This document shows, in pieces, positions 1 to 5,515 of a DNA stretch of 6,251 nt. The stretch is from Pseudarthrobacter sp. (GTDB lineage Bacteria; Actinomycetota; Actinomycetes; Actinomycetales; Micrococcaceae). Position 1 is the stretch's first letter, and every line of letters begins with the position of its first letter. The stretch is from NCBI GenBank assembly GCA_013362385.1, contig JABFWC010000387.1, positions 1 through 6,251 on the forward strand, written 5' to 3'. The notes under the pieces were generated by a model. That model saw only the letters and a list, made by a program, of their open reading frames with translations. It ran no database searches and was not told the origin of the DNA. Position numbers and translations under genes: made by a program.

Positions 1-41
1 GGCGGATATGGCGAGGGAAAGTTCTTCGGGAGTCACCCCTC

Positions 42-47
42 TAGACT
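42..47 (+). promoter_or_regulatory. candidate -10 box (TAGACT) for the flavin operon
   Basis: TAGACT fits the actinobacterial TANNNT -10 pattern. The same hexamer sits just before the helicase gene at 5887-5892. No convincing -35 element is visible at the usual distance. If used, transcription would start near 54 and leave a leader of about 135 nt before the lipoprotein gene. The 188 bases before that gene contain no ORF I would call coding. Confidence 0.25.
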
Positions 48-96
48 ACCGGGGGCCAGTGACAGCAAAGAATTTGGGCTGCCTGCTGGGCCTGCG

Positions 97-110
97 CCGC
101 CCCGGGGCGG
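97..110. other. 14-bp perfect palindrome upstream of the operon
   Basis: CCGCCCCGGGGCGG is a perfect inverted repeat without a spacer, about 80 bases before the first gene of the flavin operon. It could be an operator for a dimeric regulator, or chance in GC-rich DNA. It is not a typical terminator because no T-tract follows. Confidence 0.25.
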
Positions 111-188
111 TGAACCGGGCCACGAGGTGAACCAACCCGGCCCGTCCGTCGTTGACAAGACCGTAGCCACAGGCGCAGGACGTGACCG

Positions 189-728
189 ATGAATGAAACG
201 AGAACCTTGATGAGATCCTCCATGCCGGGAAGCACAGCTGCCAACGCCGCAACGGCCGGAAGCACTGTTCGCAGGGGCGTCTATGCCGGGCTTGCCGGCC
301 TGTCCCTGGCCGGAACGGTAGCCGGCTGCGCACCCTCCGCCGCCGAATCCCCCGCAGCCGCGCCGGGCACCGCCGCCGGTTCGGGCGCGGCCGCCCCGTC
401 CGCCGCAGAGTCGGCCTTGGCGGGCAGCGGATCCCCGTACAGGGACGGGACCTACAGCGCGGACGGAAACTACGTTTCGCCCAACGGCACCGAGACCGTG
501 GGCGTGCAGCTGACGCTTGCCGGGGGCAAGGTCACCGACGTCCGGATCACCCAGCACCCCTCCAACCCCAACACCCGCAAGTTCCAGGGCGAGTTTGCCG
601 GCGGCATCGCGGCGCAGGTTGTGGGCAGGAACATCGATGAACTCAACGTCTCCAAGGTTGCCGGCTCATCGCTGACAAGCGGCGGGTTCAACCAGGCAGT
701 CGCGAAGATCAAGTCGGAGGCGCGGTAG
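189..728 (+). CDS. FMN-binding domain lipoprotein (flavinylated electron carrier)
   Basis: This 179-residue exported protein should carry covalent FMN and accept electrons outside the membrane. A signal peptide with a twin arginine (R28-R29) and a hydrophobic stretch ends in the lipobox VAGC, making C47 the predicted lipid anchor. Residues 48-82 are an Ala/Ser/Pro-rich tether in which APSAAES occurs twice. Residues 83-179 form the FMN_bind domain (begins YRDGTY). The flavinylation motif is usually S/T-G-A-T/S followed by x-T-S; here it is AGSSLTS (158-164), so Ser161 is the likely FMN acceptor. The start at 189 has AGGA 8 nt upstream; ATGs at 210 and 222 are alternatives that would still keep the signal peptide. 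The apbE start codon lies 3 nt after the stop, in the same reading frame. Family and export are well supported; the electron partner is inferred from the neighbours. Confidence 0.85.
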   Translation: MNETRTLMRSSMPGSTAANAATAGSTVRRGVYAGLAGLSLAGTVAGCAPSAAESPAAAPGTAAGSGAAAPSAAESALAGSGSPYRDGTYSADGNYVSPNGTETVGVQLTLAGGKVTDVRITQHPSNPNTRKFQGEFAGGIAAQVVGRNIDELNVSKVAGSSLTSGGFNQAVAKIKSEAR

Positions 729-731
729 GGC

Positions 732-1601
732 ATGGCCGCCGGCCGGGAGGACTTTTCGTTCACGGGGATAGGAACCAACTGGGTCATCTCCACTCCCCGG
801 CCGCTGCCGCCGCCACTGCAGGCGCGGCTGCTGGACAGGGTTGAAAGGTTCGACGCCGCGTGGTCACGCTTCCGGCCGGACTCCCTGGTGGCAGCCTTGG
901 CCCGGCAGCCCGGCAGCTACGGCTTTCCGGAGGAGGCTGCACCCCTCGGCGGGCTGTACACAACGCTGTACCGCCTGACCGGAGGCGCCATGACGCCCCT
1001 CATCGGCGGCAGCCTGGAACGCCTGGGCTACGACGCCGCCTACTCCCTGGCGCCGGCAGGGCCGCCGCTGCCTGCCCCAGCCTGGGAATCCGTCCTGGCC
1101 TGGGAGGGCGCCACCATTACCGCGAGCGCTCCGGTGGTGCTGGACATCGGGGCCGCCGGCAAAGGCCTGCTGGTGGACCTGCTGGCCGCCGAACTGGCAG
1201 ACGCCGGCGTGGACAGCTTCGTGGTGGACGGCAGCGGGGACCTGCTGGCACGGGGAACGGAAGGCATCAGCGTAGGGCTTGAGCACCCGTACAACCCGGC
1301 GCAGGCCATCGGCGTCGCAGGCCTTGCAGGCGGTGCCCTGTGCGCTTCCGCCGCGAACCGCCGCGCCTGGGGCGACGGACTGCACCACGTCCTTGACGGC
1401 ACCACCGGGCAGCCGGTCCGGACCGCCGTCGCCACCTGGACGCTTGCGGACACAGCCATGGTGGCCGACGCGCTCGCCACCGCACTGTTCTTCGTCCCCG
1501 GCGCCGTGCTTCAGGAAGCGTTCGATTTCTCCTGGCTGACCGTGTTTTCCGACGGCAGCGCCACTTACTCGCCCGGATTCGAAGGGACACTGTTCTCATG
1601 A
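732..1601 (+). CDS. apbE: FAD:protein FMN transferase ApbE
   Basis: ApbE uses FAD and Mg2+ to attach an FMN moiety to Ser/Thr in FMN-binding proteins; the lipoprotein just upstream is the obvious substrate. The 289 residues show family signatures in order: LDIGAAGKGLLVD (137-149), VVDGSGD (164-170), GLHHVLDGTTGQP (216-228) and VADALATAL (244-252). D246 and T250 in the last match the metal-binding Asp/Thr pair. No signal peptide or lipobox is present, and an in-frame TAG at 726-728 rules out an N-terminal extension, so the enzyme is predicted cytosolic, unlike many secreted ApbE proteins. GGAGG lies 11 nt before the ATG. The stop overlaps the next start (ATGA at 1598-1601), indicating translational coupling within one operon. 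It is somewhat short for the family but looks intact. Confidence 0.9.
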   Translation: MAAGREDFSFTGIGTNWVISTPRPLPPPLQARLLDRVERFDAAWSRFRPDSLVAALARQPGSYGFPEEAAPLGGLYTTLYRLTGGAMTPLIGGSLERLGYDAAYSLAPAGPPLPAPAWESVLAWEGATITASAPVVLDIGAAGKGLLVDLLAAELADAGVDSFVVDGSGDLLARGTEGISVGLEHPYNPAQAIGVAGLAGGALCASAANRRAWGDGLHHVLDGTTGQPVRTAVATWTLADTAMVADALATALFFVPGAVLQEAFDFSWLTVFSDGSATYSPGFEGTLFS

Positions 1602-2251
1602 GCTCCGTGGAAACACCCGCCGCAGGATGGGCTGCGTCCCTGGCCGGACGCCTGGATACCGCCGTCGGCCGTTACACCATGTACCGGCTCATCCTGCTGG
1701 TCCTGGCCGCCCTCGCCGCCTACAGCCTGCTGCTGAACGTGCTGGGCTGGCTGACCTTCGGCATCCCGAAAATGCTCGTGCACCTGGCGCTGTGCCTGGG
1801 CCTGACGTACGCGTCCAGCCGTGCCCTGGCCGCGCTTTTCCGGGTGACCCCGCATTCCGAGTCGTCCCTCATCACCGGGCTGCTGTTGTATTTCCTGTTC
1901 TGGCCGTCCCTGCTGCCCATGGACCTGGCAGGCGTGGCGCTGGCGTGCGTGCTGGCGTCGGCGTCGAAGTATGCGTTGGCCTGGCGCGGGCGGCACATCT
2001 TCAACCCGGCCGCGGCGGGGGCCTTCTTCACCGGGCTCACCGGGCTGAACATCGCCACCTGGTGGGCGGCCACGCCTGCCATGCTGTGGCTGCTGGTTCC
2101 GGGCGTCGCGCTGGTGCTGTACCGGACGCGCAAGTTCCCCATGGCCCTGGTGTTCATCCTGGTAGCCACGTCAATCATCACCGCCGAGCTGATGCGCGCC
2201 GGCATGTCCGCGGGGATGGGCGTGTGGCAGGCGCTGGCCCAGCGGCCCTAG
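1598..2251 (+). CDS. N-terminal fragment: NqrB/RnfD-like membrane domain, ends at amber codon
   Basis: If the TAG is read as stop, a 217-residue protein results. Hydrophobic segments lie at about 29-50, 58-80, 91-108, 110-128, 159-176 and 182-198, so it is a polytopic membrane protein. It holds HIFNPAAAG (133-141), typical of NqrB/RnfD. The canonical flavinylation motif of NqrB/RnfD (SGAT or similar) is not seen; the closest is AATP at 157-160. The fragment stops before the last membrane helices and lacks any cofactor domain, so alone it probably cannot transfer electrons from NAD(P)H. Confidence 0.7.
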   Translation: MSSVETPAAGWAASLAGRLDTAVGRYTMYRLILLVLAALAAYSLLLNVLGWLTFGIPKMLVHLALCLGLTYASSRALAALFRVTPHSESSLITGLLLYFLFWPSLLPMDLAGVALACVLASASKYALAWRGRHIFNPAAAGAFFTGLTGLNIATWWAATPAMLWLLVPGVALVLYRTRKFPMALVFILVATSIITAELMRAGMSAGMGVWQALAQRP

Positions 2252-2269
2252 CTGTTCTTCGCGGGCTTC

Positions 2270-3154
2270 ATGCTCACCGAACCCCTGACCCTGCCGCCCC
2301 GCCGCCGGCAGCAGCTCGCGCTTGCCGCAGTCGTCGGCGTGGTCTTCGCCGTACCCTACAACTTGGGTTTCCTGGCCAACTCGCCGGAGGCTGCCCTGTT
2401 GCTCGGCAACCTCCTTGCCTTCATCGCCGGCCAGCGGGGCCGGATAAGCCTCCGGTTCACCGGCGTCCGCGCGCTGACGCCTGACACGTCGGAGTTCACC
2501 TTCGAACCGTCGCGTCCCGTGCGCTTCCTGCCGGGACAGTACATGGAGCTGGACCTCCCGCACGCCGGATCCGACGGCAAAGGCAGGCGCCGGGTGTTCA
2601 GCCTTGCAAGTGCCCCGCAGGACGGCCTGGTGAAGTTCGGCGTGCGGACAGCTGCGCCGTTGTCGCAGGCCAAGAAGGCCCTCCTGGCGCTGCAGCCGGG
2701 CGATGAGCTGGTGGCCACCTCGGTAGCCGGGGACTTTGTCCTTCCCCGCGATCCGCGCAGGCCGGTGCTGCTGATCGCCGCCGGAATCGGCATCACGCCG
2801 TATGTTTCACACCTGTCATCCGGGGGGCTGCAGGAGCGTGACGCCGTGCTGCTGTACCTGGCCCGCAACGCGGAGGAGGTCGCCTTCGCCGGGGAGCTCC
2901 GGGAATCGGGAATGCGGGTGCTGGTGCGGCTTGCTGACGGCGCGGAGCCGCCCGCAGGCTTGGCCGCCGCCCCGGGCGGCACCGGGGACAGGGAAGGGAG
3001 GCTGGACGCGAATGCACTGCTGGCCCTCGTGCCTGACATCGGCGCGCGCGAGGTGTACGTTTCCGGGTCGCCGGCCAGCGCCGCATCGTTGCGCCGCGCT
3101 GCGAAAAGCGCCGGCGCGCGGCGCGTCCACGTCGATTCGTTCTCTGGTTACTGA
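2270..3154 (+). CDS. C-terminal fragment: FNR-like FAD/NAD(P)H oxidoreductase with two membrane helices
   Basis: This is the part after the amber codon, starting at the first ATG 18 nt downstream of it; 294 residues. Residues 14-30 and 39-53 are hydrophobic and are the last helices of the membrane domain. Residues from about 57 on form a ferredoxin-NADP reductase fold: FLPGQY (86-91) and RVFSLAS (108-114) for FAD, AGIGITP (171-177) for the nucleotide, YVSGSP (263-268) and terminal FSGY. No good ribosome binding site precedes the ATG, so translation would rely on reinitiation after the TAG or on readthrough. Genome annotations may list this as an independent oxidoreductase; I read it as half of the gene starting at 1598. 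Confidence 0.65.
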   Translation: MLTEPLTLPPRRRQQLALAAVVGVVFAVPYNLGFLANSPEAALLLGNLLAFIAGQRGRISLRFTGVRALTPDTSEFTFEPSRPVRFLPGQYMELDLPHAGSDGKGRRRVFSLASAPQDGLVKFGVRTAAPLSQAKKALLALQPGDELVATSVAGDFVLPRDPRRPVLLIAAGIGITPYVSHLSSGGLQERDAVLLYLARNAEEVAFAGELRESGMRVLVRLADGAEPPAGLAAAPGGTGDREGRLDANALLALVPDIGAREVYVSGSPASAASLRRAAKSAGARRVHVDSFSGY

Positions 3155-3159
3155 GGTGC

Positions 3160-3165
3160 TAAGCT
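3160..3165 (+). promoter_or_regulatory. candidate -10 box (TAAGCT) of the tRNA-Arg gene
   Basis: TAAGCT fits TANNNT, begins 6 nt after the stop codon of the reductase and lies 37 nt before the tRNA. A start near 3172 would give a leader of about 30 nt, removed by tRNA 5' processing. The -35 region is weak (TTCGTT at 3136-3141, 18-nt spacer). No terminator separates the upstream operon, so some read-through into the tRNA is possible. Confidence 0.4.
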
Positions 3166-3202
3166 CTAGGACGTCCCGCCGGGAACGGCAGGGATCCGGA
3201 TT

Positions 3203-3278
3203 GCCCTCGTAGCTCAGGGGATAGAGCGTCTGCCTCCGGAGCAGAAGGCCGTAGGTTCGAATCCTACCGAGGGCACCA
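3203..3278 (+). tRNA. tRNA-Arg (anticodon CCG), CCA encoded
   Basis: A full cloverleaf can be drawn. The acceptor GCCCTCG (3203-3209) pairs with CGAGGGC (3268-3274). The D stem is GCTC/GAGC (3212-3215/3224-3227). The anticodon stem TCTGC/GCAGA (3229-3233/3241-3245) encloses the loop CTCCGGA with anticodon CCG at 3236-3238. The variable loop is AGGCC, and the T arm is GTAGG-TTCGAAT-CCTAC (3251-3267). The discriminator is A3275 and CCA is encoded at 3276-3278. It decodes CGG, a codon used often in this high-GC DNA. Confidence 0.97.
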
Positions 3279-3283
3279 CCAAC

Positions 3284-3316
3284 CCCCGCCGTTGACCACG
3301 GCGGGGTATTTTGTTT
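3284..3316 (+). terminator. rho-independent terminator after tRNA-Arg
   Basis: CCCCGCCG (3284-3291) pairs with CGGCGGGG (3299-3306) around a 7-nt loop whose end bases T and A can add a ninth pair. The T-rich tract TATTTTGTTT (3307-3316) follows on the + strand. It ends the tRNA transcript 6 nt after the CCA. On the minus strand no T-tract follows the hairpin, so it is not an obvious terminator for the converging transporter gene. Confidence 0.9.
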
Positions 3317-3325
3317 GCCGGGGCC

Positions 3326-4279
3326 CTAGTGGAAACGCAGCGTGGCCTCATCCAGTGTCGCCAGGGTGAGCACCGCTTCCTCCACGGTTTCGTGGTCCTC
3401 CAGGTCCCGTTCGATGCGCCGCAGGGTTTGGGCCACCTCGTGTTCCGGGTGGTCCCCTTCGAGGTCGACCGCTGCGACGAGGTAGAGCCTGCGCGGGCCG
3501 ACGTACTCCAGGTGGAGGTATGTCAGCCGGGCGATGTCGCGGTGCTCCAGCAGCCGCCGCGCCATGGAGCGCTCAATGTCCGGCGTGACGCCCTGGCCCA
3601 CCAGGAAGCGCCGGTTGCGGTCAATGAGGACGACGGCGACGACGGCCAGCAGCACGCCGACGACGATCGACCCGACGGCGTCCGGCAGCGGCGAACCGGT
3701 GACCTGGTGCAGGAAGACGCCGATGAAAGCCACCACGAGGCCGATCAGCGCGGCAGAGTCCTCGGCGAAGACGGCACGCAGGGTGGGGTCGGAGCTGATG
3801 AGCACCTGCTCCAGGGTGCGCCGCTCGAGCTCCCGGGCCGCCTTCCTGATCTGCCGGAACGCCTGGAAGAAGGAGATGCCTTCAAAGACGAAAGCGACGG
3901 CGAGCACCACGTAGGCCACCGTGAAATCGGCGGCAGGTTCGGGTGCGATGATTTCCTGGATGCCGTGCATGATGGACACCACCGCACCGGCGGTGAAGAG
4001 CCCGAACGCGGCGAACATCGACCAGACGTAGGCTTCGCGGCCATAGCCCATCGGATGTGCCACGTCCCGCGGCCGGGCCGAGCGCCGCTCCGCAAGGAAC
4101 AGGAACACCTGGTTCCCGGTGTCCGCCCAGGAGTGGGCTGCCTCCGCGGTCATGGAGGCTGATCCGGACAGCACCGCGGCCACGGACTTGGCTGCTGCGA
4201 CGAGGAAGTTCGCCACGAAGGCGATGATGACGGTCAGCAGGGCCGAACCCGGTTTTTTCCGCTTCTTGGTCTGTGCCAT
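3326..4279 (-). CDS. cation diffusion facilitator (CDF) transporter, ZnT9-like
   Basis: A predicted inner-membrane divalent metal/proton antiporter, probably exporting Zn2+ or a similar ion; 317 residues, normal for the family. Hydrophobic helices lie near 13-31, 33-48, 86-106, 120-139, 174-191 and 200-219, followed by a cytosolic domain of about 95 residues. Helix 2 has HSWAD (H49, D53), the usual H/D-xxx-D metal site. The helix 5 site reads VFAED (V170-D174) followed by SAALIG, so the first metal ligand is replaced by Val. That pattern, the preceding SDPT and the GVTPDIE segment recall the SLC30A9/ZnT9 branch from memory of the human protein. I chose the ATG at 4279 because MAQTKKRKKP leads straight into helix 1; an ATG at 4429 would overlap the divergent protease gene and add 50 residues without family character. 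It converges on the tRNA terminator. Substrate and direction are inferred. Confidence 0.85.
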   Translation of the reverse strand: MAQTKKRKKPGSALLTVIIAFVANFLVAAAKSVAAVLSGSASMTAEAAHSWADTGNQVFLFLAERRSARPRDVAHPMGYGREAYVWSMFAAFGLFTAGAVVSIMHGIQEIIAPEPAADFTVAYVVLAVAFVFEGISFFQAFRQIRKAARELERRTLEQVLISSDPTLRAVFAEDSAALIGLVVAFIGVFLHQVTGSPLPDAVGSIVVGVLLAVVAVVLIDRNRRFLVGQGVTPDIERSMARRLLEHRDIARLTYLHLEYVGPRRLYLVAAVDLEGDHPEHEVAQTLRRIERDLEDHETVEEAVLTLATLDEATLRFH

Positions 4280-4285
4280 GGGCCT

Positions 4286-4291
4286 ACCGTA
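4286..4291 (-). promoter_or_regulatory. candidate -10 box (TACGGT) for the CDF gene, near-leaderless
   Basis: On the minus strand TACGGT fits TANNNT and ends 6 nt before the ATG at 4279, which would put the transcription start at or beside the start codon. The only Shine-Dalgarno-like stretch (AGGACGGG) lies too far upstream of the ATG to be ideal. No clear -35 is seen. Confidence 0.2.
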
Positions 4292-4351
4292 CCCGTCCTG
4301 GCAGCCGGCAAGCGGTGCGGACCGCGCCCGGGAATTCCGTCCTGCCTGCCG

Positions 4352-4378
4352 TTGATTGTCGGGGCCTGCCCTTAGGCT
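4352..4378 (+). promoter_or_regulatory. candidate promoter of the protease-inhibitor operon
   Basis: TTGATT (4352-4357) and TAGGCT (4373-4378) resemble -35 and -10 elements with a short 15-nt spacer. A start near 4385 gives a short leader holding a strong ribosome binding site, GAGGGGG (4393-4399), 7 nt before the ATG at 4407. Confidence 0.4.
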
Positions 4379-4406
4379 GGCAACACCTAGCCGAGGGGGT
4401 TGCGCA

Positions 4407-5459
4407 ATGCACGTTCCGTTCTGTTCCATCGTTCCGCCGTACCTGCTGCGGCGCCTGGCCCGCTACGATGCGCCCGGATTCTCGTCCGCGGCAGCAGCCG
4501 CCCGCAAGGCCCTGGGGCATGTCGAGTCCTTCCACATTGCCCGGACGCGGCCGGCTCCGGCCCTCTCGCCGGGCGTGCTGCCGGCAAAGCCCGGGCCGGT
4601 GGACCGGACCATCTATGACGCCCGGAGCTCAGAGTCGCTCCCAGGAGACCTGGTCCGCAAGGAGGGCGGCCCCGAAACCCGGGACGCGGCCACGGATGAG
4701 GCGTACGACGGGCTCGGGCACACGCACCGGCTCTACGCCAATGCGTTCGGCCGTGACTCCATTGACGGGCTCGGGCTGCATCTTAAGGCCACCGTGCACT
4801 TCGGCAGGCTGTACGACAACGCTTTTTGGAACGGCAGCCAGATGGTGTTCGGGGACGGCGACGGAGAGGTATTCGAACGCTTCACCAAGTCCCTGAGCGT
4901 CATCGGGCACGAACTGGCGCATGGGGTCACCCAGTTCTCCGCCGGGCTGGCCTACCGGAACCAGGCCGGAGCCCTGAACGAGTCCATGTCCGACGTGTTC
5001 GGGGTGCTGGTTGAGCAGTATGTGAAAAACCAGACTGTTTCCGAAGCGAGCTGGCTGATCGGCGAGGGCCTCTTCACGCCAAAGGTGCAGGGACGTGCGC
5101 TGCGCTCCATGAAGGCTCCGGGAACAGCGTACGACGACGATGTGCTGGGCAAGGACCCGCAGCCGGATTCCATGGACGCCTACGTCCGGACCAGCGCGGA
5201 CAACGGCGGCGTCCATATCAATTCCGGCATCCCCAACCGGGCCTTCTACCTCGTAGCCGAAGCCCTGGGCGGTTATGCCTGGGACTCCCCCGGCCACATC
5301 TGGTATGACGCGTTGACCGGCGGCTCGCTGCCTTCGGCCGCCACGTTCACCGTCTTCGCCAGGGCCACGGTTCGCGCCGCCACCGGGCTCTATGGGGCAG
5401 GATCGGCAGAGCATGACGCCGTGCGGCAGGCGTGGGACACTGTGAAGGTCAAGGTTTAG
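4407..5459 (+). CDS. protealysin-like M4 (thermolysin family) zinc metallopeptidase
   Basis: A 350-residue zinc endopeptidase close in layout to Serratia protealysin. Residues 1-60 resemble the short protealysin propeptide, with the hallmark PPYLLRRLA (10-18). The catalytic domain shows HELAH (168-172) with zinc ligands H168 and H172 and catalytic E169. The third ligand is E192 in ALNESMSD, followed by D196, which in thermolysin supports the first zinc His. Y183 and H270 (in GVHINSGIPN) match the transition-state Tyr and His of thermolysin. The usual HELTH is HELAH here, a conservative change. No signal peptide is present, so the enzyme is predicted to be made in the cytoplasm, as in other protealysin-like proteases. 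The start at 4407 is set by GAGGGGG 7 nt upstream and by the propeptide starting there; a TTG at 4356 is unlikely. The likely inhibitor gene follows 56 nt downstream. Confidence 0.93.
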   Translation: MHVPFCSIVPPYLLRRLARYDAPGFSSAAAAARKALGHVESFHIARTRPAPALSPGVLPAKPGPVDRTIYDARSSESLPGDLVRKEGGPETRDAATDEAYDGLGHTHRLYANAFGRDSIDGLGLHLKATVHFGRLYDNAFWNGSQMVFGDGDGEVFERFTKSLSVIGHELAHGVTQFSAGLAYRNQAGALNESMSDVFGVLVEQYVKNQTVSEASWLIGEGLFTPKVQGRALRSMKAPGTAYDDDVLGKDPQPDSMDAYVRTSADNGGVHINSGIPNRAFYLVAEALGGYAWDSPGHIWYDALTGGSLPSAATFTVFARATVRAATGLYGAGSAEHDAVRQAWDTVKVKV

Positions 5460-5467
5460 CCATGGCA

Positions 5468-5491
5468 CGGCTGCCGTAGTACCGGCAGCCG
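5468..5491 (+). other. 9-bp hairpin between protease and inhibitor genes
   Basis: CGGCTGCCG (5468-5476) is perfectly complementary to CGGCAGCCG (5483-5491), with loop TAGTAC. No T-tract follows, so it is not a standard terminator. Its place, 8 nt after the protease stop and before the inhibitor ribosome binding site, suits an mRNA-stabilising or partial-termination element that sets the protease:inhibitor ratio; that role is inference. Confidence 0.45.
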
Positions 5492-5515
5492 GCCGCCAAG
5501 CCCAGGGACCAGGCC

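Larger units (their letters stand above)
1598..3154 (+). pseudogene. NqrB/RnfD-like membrane protein fused to FNR-like FAD/NAD(P)H reductase, interrupted by amber codon
   Basis: The whole frame would encode about 518 residues but has TAG at 2249-2251 (codon 218). The sequence resumes at once in the same frame with LFFAGFMLTEP, a stretch expected inside NqrB/RnfD-type membrane domains (FMLTEP resembles their FMxTDP). I infer the ancestral codon was TGG (Trp), one transition away. Layout: several membrane helices over residues 28-275, with the family-like HIFNPAAAG at 133-141, then an FNR-like module with FAD motif RVFSLAS (332-338), NAD(P)-binding AGIGITP (395-401) and C-terminal FSGY. The intact protein would pass electrons from cytosolic NAD(P)H through the membrane domain to the flavinylated lipoprotein. 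The start overlaps the apbE stop, with AAGGGA 10 nt upstream. Sequencing error, a real nonsense mutation or readthrough cannot be told apart here. The two halves are listed separately below. Confidence 0.8.

Noticed and set aside
8..130. 40-codon + strand ORF with GC-ending codons in its second half
   Set aside because: The first half lacks coding bias, no ribosome binding site fits, and the product resembles nothing I know.
152..157. Perfect TTGACA (-35-like) before the lipoprotein gene
   Set aside because: No -10-like hexamer lies 16-19 nt downstream, and the ATG at 189 is too close for a normal leader.
2249..2251. Genome-wide reassignment of TAG as a sense codon
   Set aside because: TAG ends the CDF, metallopeptidase and lipoprotein genes at sensible family lengths, so it works as a normal stop here.
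3203..3325. tRNA-Arg as an integration site for a mobile element
   Set aside because: No integrase, direct repeat of the tRNA 3' end or foreign composition is present on either side.
3311..4162. Long + strand ORF (283 codons) opposite the CDF gene
   Set aside because: It is antisense to a clear transporter gene; its charged, low-complexity product and poor start context are typical shadow ORFs of high-GC DNA.
4356..4406. TTG start extending the metallopeptidase by 17 residues
   Set aside because: The extension covers the -10 box and ribosome binding site, and the propeptide family begins at the ATG at 4407.
4280..4429. ATG at 4429 as start of the CDF gene
   Set aside because: It would overlap the divergent protease gene and add 50 residues lacking transporter features.
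4629..5468. Long minus-strand ORF (279 codons) opposite the metallopeptidase
   Set aside because: The plus strand carries all M4 catalytic motifs; the antisense product has no recognisable features.
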